Source: Siderastrea radians (Eukaryota; Cnidaria; Anthozoa; Scleractinia; Rhizangiidae). From it: DNA of 64,000 nucleotides. The stretch is taken from NCBI GenBank assembly GCA_964017195.1, contig OZ024898.1:6947294-7011293 (forward strand). Direction: 5' to 3'. A program made the translations under genes and the position numbers. This document shows positions 21,640-32,855 of this stretch, one piece after another. The notes beneath the pieces were generated by a model. That model searched no databases. It had not been told where the DNA came from and was given only the letters and a program-made list of their open reading frames with translations. Within the stretch, counting starts at the first letter, position 1, and each line of letters begins with the position of its first letter.

Positions 21640-24282
21640 GAACGAATAAACGCATCAATGACTGAATGAATACCGAATGAACGAATAAAGTAATTAACAG
21701 TAGAAATAAAAACTGTTCGGGATGTTCCAGAATGTACTATGTCCCGGTTTAATTTATGGAAGCCGGCTTGATATCGTTTCCAAATTATGCTAATGCACGC
21801 AAGTTCTCAAATTTCTTTACGCTTGTACTCTACGGAATTGAAGAGGAAAATTGGCCCTTGGTAACTGAAAGCGACTTGAACCGGTAGGCAAATTTAGTTT
21901 TCTCGGGGAAGCTTATTTTACACTGGTAAAAGTGCTTCATGTAACCGCGGCAATTACATATAAAGCGGCTCAGCATTGCATAACCGATCACGCTATCGCA
22001 CTTTAAAATTCATGAGTCACGCCAATAAAACATCGAAGGTGTACTGGCCCATGTGCAACTCTGCACAAAGACACAATTGAACGCTCGTTTCAAGAACTAA
22101 ACTTAGAAGGTTTAGGTTTTAGGTCTTTAGGTTTCAAAAATCGTTAGTGGAGTCGGTTTGGTGAGAGATTTCAATCCCCGTTATACGTTGAACTGAAGAC
22201 AAGGCACAATTTGTAGTCATTAAATATTTTATCAATTGCATAACTGAAGGCAAACGAGTGAACAATTTAAAAACAAAGTGAGTGAAAATTTCTGTAAAGC
22301 AAAGTGCAGATAAATAAAATTCCGCGCTTAAGTTTTTAGTGAAATGTAGGCCTCGTTTGCTAGATAAAACAGAATTTGAAATTCGTAAAATAAAATATAT
22401 TTTCTCCGTTACATAACTGACAAAAAATCCTGCAGAATGTAAAATTTAATAACACTTTTCCCAGTAAATCGAGAGTGTTGTTGAAAATTCGGCTTAAAAT
22501 CTGCAGGATTTCCGGCGGTCTTTTTTAGCCCGGTAAAAAAAATCACAGAGTTTGAAATTTCTCAAAATATAAAAAAAATTCACGCTCAGGTTACATAACT
22601 TACAAACTGTTACGATCGGATTCAGTTTTTGCTATTCAAAACTTAATGCACCCTCTTTTTTACAAACCGCAGAATTCTACTCAAGACCAGTTTAAAACCC
22701 CTTCTCTGCTTTTCTTTAACAAAAATTTTCAAAACATACCTCAGATACGAATTGTTGCAGCAAGTATCTTCTACAGCACCGTGCGCTCAAGTCTGTCTGC
22801 TTCTCTGACCGCGGTCTGGATAGAAATGAATGAGTTTTATTAGCGTCTATTATCTTATGTGGCTTTCCCGCGCCCTTTCCTTATCTGATAGGGCACAGCG
22901 CAAATTACAACTTGTCACGGTTGGAAACCGACCCCAAGTCTTCTGCGTTATTTATAGGGATTAATAAGTTCGCTAAAAAAAGGGCTAAAATACATAATAA
23001 TAAAACAAATTAACATGCAATAAAGACAAACAATAAGAACAATAGAAACTGTGTTTGCAAGACATGTATAAGACTTCCAATATTCGCATCGAGCAAAAAT
23101 ACTTCATGAAAATTTCATCGTGTTCTTAAAGAGGCTTTTGCGAAGCGACATTTCGTTGCCATGTTTAAATAGTGCTTTAAATATTGTAAACCCAGGCAAA
23201 TAGTTTTAACAACTCGGTTACGATTATGAGCATATACCTTGTGTAAATTTGCAAACACAACTGATTAAACTTATGCAATAACTACTGCTTGCGCTACAAT
23301 CGATTTTAATGTTATGTCATCCCTTTCTGTCACTTCGCCGGTATCCTAGAGATCTTTAGCAAGCTAGCCTTTTGCTCTTAGAACGTTTTTACGTTGCTGT
23401 CCTCCAATAAAAATTTTGGTTTTTAATGCCAGAACAACACAGTACAAGTATATGCACACTTTTTTGTTCTTTGTACATAAGAATCCTTTGAGAAGAATGT
23501 TGAGGCTGAGATTGGTCCAGATTTTAAAAAAATGCTATGAACACAGGCCCGTTGCAAGACTTAAATACTGAGGAGGGAGGGCCAAGTGAGTGGTGCACCA
23601 CTACTAGCCACCGGCCACCTCCCTCCCCCCCCCCCCCATAACACCAAAGGTTTCTCCAACCCCCATATTCTTCTCTCGGTTTTCGAGGACAGCGTTTTCA
23701 GGGGGGGGGGGGGGACAGGGGGGCTTAAGCCTCCCGCTTCCCATACCCTTTAAACCCGGTTCCCGCCCTGTATTTTTTGGCTCCCGCCTCTTTGCATTTG
23801 TTCGTTTGCGAAATATTGCACAATGTTGCGTAATTTTTCCCTTTTTCTCCCGCTTTCCGCCCCCTCTTCTCCTGCCTCCCGTACACCTCCAGCCCCCTTT
23901 TCTCCCGGTCTCCCGCCCCCCTGTCCCCCCCTTTTCAGTAACGGATTTTCCAAACATTTGCTTTCATTTTTTTCGCTCAACAGATTCAATCATGGGACTG
24001 CAATATGATCGACAGTACGAGATTTAAACCAGCAGCCTCTGTTGACTGCTGTCCATTTAACAAAATTGAATTCAAGTTCGAAAATTTCGGGAGGAGGGGG
24101 CGAGCCCCCCCCCCCACCACCACCACTTCGCTACCCCTACAACAGGCCTCAAACATGTTCAGTCTGAGAGCTGGTTACAACGTTTCTGATTTGGCTAAAC
24201 TTTTATCAGGAAATCTTTAAAATATACAAGTTTTCATAAAACGAAAACAACGGGTTACTGAGTTGTTCTGAGAACATCACGG
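21640..24282. other. No gene; G/C-homopolymer repeat at 23,590-23,960
   Basis: AT-rich, no exon. The segment 23,590-23,960 has long C and G runs and words such as cccgccctgtattttttggc that recur at 29,390-29,540, so it is a dispersed low-complexity repeat. Pro/Gly/Arg-rich frames here are artefacts. Confidence 0.5.
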
Positions 24283-24708
24283 GGAGGGGGGTACTCAATA
24301 AAGTTTTGTATGGGGAGGCTCCCCCCAGAGGTTGAAACTATTTTTTTTTTTGGGGGGGGGGGAATAGTACCCCGTTCACACATCTAAATCGATAGTTTAA
24401 CCTCATTTTCAGTTGTACGTCAACAACAAACCAAAAACAGTATATCACTGCGGAATTTTAATCGCTCGAAGGCTCGAAGCCTTCGTTTATCTTTTTTAAT
24501 GTGATTTCTACCAAAATTTTGCAACTCGGCATTTGTATTATTTGGACTTGGCTGTTATCTCTTTCAGTTTAAGGTGCAATTCGGTGAACCTTAAACATAC
24601 TGAAACAGCAAATTTCTCTACTCTTCCATATACTGAAAATCCCAAAAGGGCACCCCTTTCCGGGGGGAGCCTCTCCGTAGATCCCATTATAAGGAGTGCC
24701 CCCCCCGA
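24283..24708. mobile_element. GGGGTACTCAATAAAG MITE, copy 1
   Basis: Left end ggggggtactcaataaagtt...ggggaggctcc and right end ggagcctctccgtagatcc...ggagtgcccccccc form imperfect inverted ends of an element of about 425 bp. The same family occurs at 41,144-41,562, and a left-end fragment at 53,594-53,764. Confidence 0.65.
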
Positions 24709-27539
24709 ACTAACATGTATAGTGTAGTTTTCGTTTTGGAACATGCACTTCCTAGTTTCTCCATTTAGATGATTTAGGTTCCCCAGTGACCAAACAAAAT
24801 AATGTACGTAGTGAAATTCTTTACCACGAAAATTAGGAACATCTTACGAATGTTTTCAATCATTTTTGTCTTGCGGTTGCTTTCTAACTACCAGATGCTA
24901 CAGTGGAGTTGGTTGCATTCCTGAGCACATTTCTGTGGTTATGTTTGTGGGCTCTCGTGCAGATTCGCTGATGATCGAGATATCTTCGGCATTCTTAAAA
25001 AAGAAACTTTACTGTATCACCGGGCTATGTCGGAGATATTCAGTTCGTTACTTTTAGGTTATGATGAATCAGATACTGACTAGGTTCAGAAGCCCATATG
25101 GGGTTTAATATATGCTCCCTTGAACCTCATAATGCCGTTGTTTGCAATAAGAACCTACTATTATTTGCATCGGCCAAATTGACGAAATTCGTTGTGTATC
25201 TGCTGTAAACCAAAATAATAGGTTCAAATTTGAGTGAATGATACGGAAAAAGATGCTGTCAGTTATCAGCGCAGCCAACAAGAGATACAAGTTAGTGGAA
25301 AAACAGGATAATATGAGCAAAAGTCGTGAGAAGAGAGAAGAATAGAGAAAGAAAGTTACAGAATCGAGAAGCAGATAAAAAAGTATATTTTGAAATACAA
25401 TACCCAACTCTCCTTGCAGAAAAAAAAATTCTAAAAAATTTTCCCCTTCAAAAACGAACAAACATCAACAACTAAAGGGAATCCAGGCCCACGAACAGAC
25501 CACTAAGTGGCAAAATATAAGAATTTGTATGCAACTTCAAGATCGCTTGTTTAGTCAGGGAACGAAACATTACAATAAATAGCCAATAAAGTATACATGC
25601 CGGATGAAATATTGTTCATTTGTTGTTTCTTGACCGCCTCAAAGCCTTTTAATTGTTATTACTATAATAACTAGTTATTACTATCAACATCATCATCATC
25701 ATCATTATTACTATAGTACCGGCGGGCATTGAATGAAGGAAACCACAGGTATCAACGATCACATGGATGAAAAGACTCTTTGGAATTTTCTGTTAAAAAT
25801 TTCAAAATATTACTCTAATATGCAATTAGCAAGTGCTACTATCGTGCAACTTTAGTAAATTGAGCACATTAATCCCAATAAAATCTTTAATTTGCTGTCT
25901 TGTTGAGAAGTAACGGGATTTTCTTTGGTCTCTTCAGGCTCCGGCGATGGCTAAAGACAACAGAATTTGAAATTGCTTGAAATGTAAAACCTTTATGAAT
26001 CACGCAAGGGACTATGCCGGCAACCTGATTTGAATACTTGGCACGGGTATTTTCTACAAGCTGTTCAAATTGCCAATCCATACAAACAGCATAAAACCAT
26101 TCTGTTATATCAACAAAGTTTCTTCAGTGGTGAAACATCCTGACTGAGGTACGTTTCAAAAAGCGTGCCTTTAATAGATGACGGACGCTTGCTCTGTCAG
26201 ATTCGGCTAAACTTAAGAGTATCCGACCACCTATTTGCACTTCACTGAATAAGAAGGACCCTTTTATTGTTTTCATTGTCTCCTTCAACAAAGAATTCAC
26301 ACGGTTCGGACATATGTAAATAAGCGGCCTTGCATTCTACAATAGCTCTCCAGCTTCCTTGGACGCTAAACCTGCAATGGACCTAAACCTGAACGCCAAC
26401 AAACTTTTATACCGTCTATGCGTACACTGTTCTTAGTCTGATTCATACGTTCATCTTCTTTTGCAAAGCTCTTAAGAGAAAACTTAATAAACATGTATGT
26501 GAAACAGACAAACCGGCAGCAAAAGGAGAAACAATAGAGAATAGTTGTATCAATTGATTTTTCACATGTTCTCTTTTCAGGTCGAAGTGCGTCTAAGACG
26601 AGGGGGTGGGGCTGGGGGGTAACACCACTCTCTCCCTAACAAAATACTTTATTCAAATTTTATCTTTTTATTCAAATATTAGCTTTATTTTACGAGGCAA
26701 TGCTACGGTGCAGTTCATTACATGGCTATAGCTAGTCATATGATTACAAGGAATGCTAAAACCAAGCGTATAGTGTATCAGGCTTAAATTAAGTATATCA
26801 ACTCAGTGTTGTGTAATCAAACCTTATGCAATAGTCTAGGCGACCAAACCCTTTATCAAGTAAATGAAAGGACAAAGAGTCATTTAAATGTATTTGTATG
26901 CGAATTTGGTATGACTTATTTTACCGTGCGCGAACACGCACGTTCTTAGGAATAGATGAAAAGGCGAAGGAGCTGAGGAGCTGAGGACCTCAGTCCTTCA
27001 TCAAACCTCATCGTCCCAGCTGTTAGCTTTGTTTTACGAAACAATATCGTGAGAAGGTTCGTTACAAGGCGTTTTCGATATAGCTGGTGGAATAGCTATG
27101 AAAGCAAGCATGTAACATGAAAAGCTAAAAAATTAATTATGTTTACGCTTTGTTATGCAATCAAACCTTTTGCATGCTCTCTGCGAACGAAAACCCTTAT
27201 TAAGCAAATATTCAGAAAAAAGGCAATGAGAGGGGATAAAAAAATCATTCAGATGTGGCTGTGTCCGTATTTTCGTGCGTTAGTTCGAGTGAATGTGTGC
27301 AATCTTACCGTGTGCTGACCCAGATTTTTGAAACGGTTCGCTAGCTATGGCTCACCAGTCATAATTGACGCAATATCACATGGAGGAGTCTATGGGGGAT
27401 GACAGCTTTGCATCCCAATACTCCTCTGAGGAGCGATAGACATTGATGATGTTGACGATGATTGCTATCTGTATATGGTTCCTTCTCATGTTTCCATTTC
27501 GTATGGATCAGCAAAATAACTGAAACAACCACCTAGATA
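24709..27539. other. No gene recognised
   Basis: AT-rich sequence without supported exons. A short word set (gcaaaaggagaaacaatagagaa near 26,518) resembles one near 19,503, so part is dispersed repeat. A TCA microsatellite lies near 25,690. Confidence 0.45.
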
Positions 27540-27914
27540 GCAAGCAATAATTTGATAATAATTATTAATAACTTAATAGTTTGTATAGCGCTATTTACAT
27601 ATCCTGATCAATAGCGCTTCAGAGGAATAATGAAAATGAAATTTTAAAAATATGCTATATTACATATGTACAAAAATACCTAACTAAAAAACTAAAAAAG
27701 AAAATTATATTAAAATTATTAATAAATAGAAACACACCGATGAAATACGTTCATTACTGTTATTGCATGATACAGTAAAACACAACGCTCAAACTCATGA
27801 GCTTGGGGTGCCTGTGGTAGCTGCTGCTAGTTGAGAGCCCAACTTTCCGAGCAGGAGATATCACGATGACAGGAATTGATTAGAGTTTCCTGATGGGTCC
27901 TGCGGTAGCCGTTT

Positions 27915-28866
27915 CTGAAAATATTAAAAAGCGTGTTCTCCTTACTCTTCTGCATAGTTTCTTATGGTACCAGTTGGAAGAATTTGCCTTAACCACTGTT
28001 AACATCGAGACAATTCATCTTTGTTAATGCAGGTATCAATGTTTAGACGGAGAGGGGAGGGGGTACAAGGTGCGGCATTTGAGCACTTCTGCTGTCCTCT
28101 CTCTGTGGAATTTGACCGCAAATTTTGCGCCACGCTGCGGACATTTGAATTTAATCGTGCAGAATACTGGATCGTAAACTCGTGTTCCAGGGTACGCCAT
28201 CTTGGAAAATTGAAGTCAAAGATCGGAAAGTGTGTAACGATGGCATGTATTTACTATATTTTTATAATGCAATACTGCTACAACGTTCCATCTCGTATTC
28301 ATTACAATGTAAAGGTTGTTTGAAGAACATTGTAATTCAATTTCGGTGAAACCAAAGCTGGATTTTCAGTCTTTTTTAATCTTTCAATACAGAGCTCTCA
28401 GATCACTTAGTACCAGCATAGATAATTAAAGCTCAATTAATAATGAACGCAATATCTTCTCAACACTTTTTGCGCTACTGGGAAACAATCTACAACTCTC
28501 AGGAATTTATTTCAACTTCAATCTTCGTCAATCTACCTTCGATAACAAGAGTTAGAAACGTTCACTTCAAATTACTTCATTACTTTTAATACATGTCATT
28601 ACACGGCTTTGTTATCCCCAGGTGTGGATGTTTAATCAAATTTGAACTATTTTCCAGTCCCAAGGGTCGAGAATTTGAGCAAAAAATTGCAAAAAAATTC
28701 AAATGCCGCACCTTTGCCCGTACCCCCCCCCTTCCCCCCCTTCTCCGTCTAAACATTGATACCTGCATAATCATTTCCTTTATTCTCGTGACCTGTATGT
28801 TTCATCAAGAACTGATGTTGCAAGGAGAAAATTAATGCTTGTCACTACTGGGGCTTAAAGGGTTAA
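27915..28866. mobile_element. CCCTTTAAGC MITE split by a nested inverted-end element
   Basis: The left half of the MITE family (tttcttatggtaccagttgg) lies at about 27,940-27,990. Its right half (tttcctttattctcgtgacc through ggggcttaaagggttaa) lies at 28,775-28,866. Between them sits 28,027-28,768, whose ends ATGCAGGTATCAATGTTTAG and CTAAACATTGATACCTGCAT are inverted repeats continuing through a G-rich/C-rich stretch. This is a nested insertion. Confidence 0.65.
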
Positions 28867-29329
28867 AATTTGTGTTTTACCGGCTGGAGTTGTTATCATC
28901 ACGCCCAACCCTACTCAACGACTGGGTGCCTCCTCCAGGATGACCCCACGGAAACTGATAGATGTTTTAAAATCCCATATCTCGAAAGGCACGGCCTTTC
29001 GTCTAAGTATCAGTTTCCCCACCGTGGAGTCAGCCTTCCCTTTTGCTTCACCGGTTCTTTATTTTTTGCTAATTAGATCTTTTAACACATGTACAGGATC
29101 CTGTACTTTTACTTTGTTACAGTGGTCTATGCAAAATTACTCGTTTCTGTCACCTGAAACCTGCCGACATGGTACAAACTGCCATATGAACAGATAGTTA
29201 ATTAAATTACATCGCAGCCACTAGGCTGAATTGCGTAATTATTTACAAGTCAATAAAAAAAATTTCTAAGACTACATTGATATTAATATACAGTCATATA
29301 ATCCACACAGGAATCGAGCCTGTCACCGG

Positions 29330-29740
29330 TACAACTTTCAGGATAGTGGTTCCCGTAAAGTCTTTTTAGGAGAGGACAAGGGGTGGTAAACGTTCTGTAT
29401 CCCGTACCCTTTGATGCCAGCTCCCGCCCTATGTTTGTTGGCTCCTGCCTCTTTGCGCTTTTTCGATTACAAAATGTTACACTTTTTTCCCAATTTCTTC
29501 TGCTTCCCGGCCTCCCGTACACGCCGCACTCTTTTCTCCCTGGTTTCCCCTCTGTTTCCCCCTCCCCCACATTTCGGACCCCCTCATGATCCCAAGGTAG
29601 CAGCACACGAGAGGGTCCACGTGAAGCACACGTGAAGAGAGGGCACACGTGAAGCATGAGGGCACATGTGAAGCGTGAAGCGTGAAGCGTGAAGCGTGAG
29701 GGTACACGTGAAGCATGTAAGAGGGCACACGTGACGCTCT
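29330..29740. repeat. Dispersed C-rich repeat and GTGAAGC minisatellite
   Basis: 29,330-29,600 shares agctcccgccctatgtttgt-type words with 23,750-23,800. 29,620-29,740 is a run of cacgtgaagc, gcgtgaagc and gagggcacacgtg units. Frames through it are repetitive and not genes. Confidence 0.7.
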
Positions 29741-29844
29741 AAAGAGAACATATCGACTGGCTTGCAGCCTTACAGACTATAAAACAAAGATGACAGCTGA
29801 TTTCACTATACTGTAAAGTCCACCGGTTTTCACACATACCTAAC

Positions 29845-30400
29845 ACTAAATTTTTGCGGGAGTTTAATTTTGCGGATTGGCAATTTTTTGTATTTCGCGG
29901 GAACTAATTTTTGCGATTGGGAGAAACTGGTTTTTCTTGCTGGGAATTAATTTTTGCGATTTTCAGGAAGTCGTCTTCTATTTGGAATTATAACTGACGT
30001 TGTCGTTTTTTGAGTACAAACAATCGAATACAGGTGAAAACCATGCAGTTAATCAATGGAGTACCTTCAGACGATCCTTTTCTTTAAAGCTTTTAACTAT
30101 CAAATACATGCACTTGTAGTGTACCAACTCAGGAGCTCCTGACCAACTGCAACTTCATCGTTCTTCAGCGTTTTAATTCTAATTTCATTTTGTTTCTGAA
30201 CGAAAGAGACGGTTTAAGTGAATGGGTACCAACATGATTTTACCTTACATGTAAAAGGCAATGTTTGTATATAATTTCGATCGTGGAGTAAATTTTTGCG
30301 GAGAAAAGTTTTGCTGGAGATTTTTTCCCTGAAACCTTTTTTTGCAGATCGTGAAAAAACCCGCAAAAATCGCAAAAATTAGAACCCGGAAAAATTTAGT
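29845..30400. mobile_element. MITE with ACTAAATTTTTGCGGG ends
   Basis: Left end actaaatttttgcgggagtt and right end aacccggaaaaatttagt are inverted. Both ends carry repeats of the tttttgcg word. About 556 bp, no transposase, terminal duplication not clear. Confidence 0.65.
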
Positions 30401-30774
30401 ACCACATGGTAGTTAATCACTGGGTATGATCAGGCAATGGTTGAGGAAATCTGTTAAGAAAATGAGACTGGAAGAATTGATAACTTCCTGGAAATAAACA
30501 TCCACACAGACAAAAATCTGTGAATATGTTTCTTCACCATGGTCTGATCTAGAGTGAATCGTGGCGGGGAATTAGTTTTTTGCCTCTCAGCTTTCGATGT
30601 TGGCAAATAATTGTCACTGGCCAATCACGATACTGTATTTGCTCAATCTCATCATATAATTGCTTACTATTTGATATGTTAATTGTAAGCCGGACATATT
30701 AACGGAAAAGCTTGCGTGAGAGGTTTGGTTATTATCAATTGAGCGTAGAAGGCGTTTTCATAAATCAGAGTGAA

Positions 30775-30852
30775 CTTGGTTCACCCTCTTTCCCAGGGCT
30801 TTTCCCGACTTTTCTATTTTACAAGAGAAAAGCCCTGGGAACGAGGTTAATT
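30775..30852. mobile_element. Short hairpin CCCAGGGCTTTTC
   Basis: ttcccagggcttttcccgac pairs with gagaaaagccctgggaacga across a T-rich centre. A small palindromic MITE. Confidence 0.65.
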
Positions 30853-31082
30853 CTTCTAGTTCATAGGACTACATCTAGGACTGTGGACAATTCCAACTGC
30901 ACATACCAGACAGAAGGTTATGTAATGAAGGGGTCCCAATTCGCCTGGATCTCTAAGGAATTCAAAATTTTTACACGCTATGAAAAACAAAAAACTGCAA
31001 TGGGTAGCCTGTGGAAATGGCCTGCCGAAAGAGCTGCGCGAAACAAAACATCTCTCGCCATTTAAAGCACTCGTTTGAGATA

Positions 31083-31705
31083 CAGTGGAACCTTGATATG
31101 ACGATGTGCCAAGGGACTGGTAAAATTACATCGTTATATCGGGGTATCGTTATAAACGAATCCCCGATACAACGATATTGGAGAAAAACAATCACAATTA
31201 TCGTTATATCGGGGTATGGGTGATAAATATTTTTTCATGCACAATTAATATATAGACATACTGTATGACTTTTATCTTTATGCATGTATCGTTTTATTTA
31301 AGCTGATTGTAATAGTTATAATTTAAATTGATCATATGTATATAAACATTTTTATTCTTAGAATTTTGAACAAAACTAACTTAACAAGGCACCAGTATAA
31401 AGGAAAATACGCGTAAACTGTTGACAGATACATTAAACTAAAAAAAGGAAACGTCTTGGGTTGGTTGAAGTGTCTGCCATTCCTTTCCGGTCGCGTGATG
31501 ATGGATTTTATCGTTATGTCGGGGTTAATTTTACGTTTGGGCTGCTAAAACGTGATCGTTATATCGAGGATATCGTTATACCGTGGATCGTTAAATCAGG
31601 GTTTTGTTCCATACATTTTACTGTAATATTGGCAGGGCTGAAAAATGTAAAACGTTATGTCGGGAATATCGTTATATCGAAGATCGTTATATCGGGTTCC
31701 ATATT
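31083..31705. mobile_element. Tc1/pogo-type non-autonomous element
   Basis: Left end after TA: CAGTGGAACCTTGATATGAC. The right side is ...tcgttatatcgggttcca. The body contains many direct and inverted atcgttatatcgggg words. CAGTGGAACC ends with a TA target are typical of the pogo/Tc1 group (family knowledge). The right terminus is diverged, so the end coordinate is approximate. Confidence 0.6.
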
Positions 31706-31742
31706 TGTAGTATGCTATCTTTCTTTCTTTCTTTCTTTCTTT

Positions 31743-32855
31743 TAGTAAATGTTCCGATTGAAATCATTTAGTTTTCTAAATAAACAACTAGACTACTCGA
31801 ATACTCGTCCCAGCTGTTTTTCTACGAGCGAAAGTAGCTTCGGCCTTAGAGACTTATTGTACGCTTCGGATATGAAAGGATAAATAACCAACAAGCGCAT
31901 GACACCAAGCTATTTGCAATCACATGACATGACACATGCATGACACATGCGCATGACACCAATCACCTAATATCCAGCAAACTCGAGTATAGAGTAAATT
32001 AAATGTATTATTAATTACTCCACTTCGGTAATCGTTGCCAATTTTTTTGTCTTATCCTTGGACAAAACTTTTGTTTCGAAACGATACCTTTAGAACGCCG
32101 CGGCACTTGACGTGGTATTCAATTTCTTTATAAGGCGAAAGACATACCTTTGTCCGTGAACCAATGGGAAAGCTTGATATTGATTGAGAATTCCACTCAA
32201 AAATTTATATTTAATAATACTTTAATAGCAAGTGCCTCATCTTATACGGCCAACACTGATCATTGTTATGTAATGGAAACCCACACAACTCTCTGCTAAC
32301 CAAAAGGTTGATCTTACCGAGAGAAATAAGTTTGAACATAAGCGACTTTTAAAATTAACGAGAGGCTAGATACCCGTACTTAATGAGATCGGTCAGTACG
32401 AAGGAACCCAGTGGCAGGGGTACGTTTTTTGAAAGTCTAAGTAACCTTTTAACGTTCAAAAATCACAATTTGCAGAGGGTTCTTAAAAACAAAGATTAAA
32501 TTGCTGATGGTTATAAAAGCTCTAGAGCTAGATTTTTTAAAATAATTTTCGGCTAGTTTTCCCTTTTTGGGCTGGTTTGCCTTTGAAAATATTTTGCTTC
32601 ATGCTCAGGCTTGAAATCTCTTGAATATACAGTTTTGAGAAACGACCGACAGTTTTCACAGAAAATCATGTACTTTTGGCTGAACTAAGTTCAGGGATAC
32701 AGAAAATCATGCATTTTTGGCCGAACTAAGTTCAGGGCTCTGCAAACCCGGTGGCCTATAACCTTCAAGAAATGTTCCCAGGGGGGAGCCCATCCTTAAC
32801 AAAACGGCGGTAGAACACCTAAAATTTCGAGGGGTGCTCCGCCCGACGGCTTTTT
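31743..32855. other. No gene recognised
   Basis: A (TTTC)n run ends at about 31,742. The remainder, downstream of the TRIM gene's stop, is AT-rich with a direct repeat of cagaaaatcatg...ttttggc and gaactaagttcaggg (about 32,655-32,740). No exon seen. Confidence 0.45.

Noticed and set aside
23604..24027. Pro/Gly/Arg-rich ORFs on both strands
   Set aside because: They follow G and C homopolymer runs in a dispersed repeat also present at 29.4 kb.
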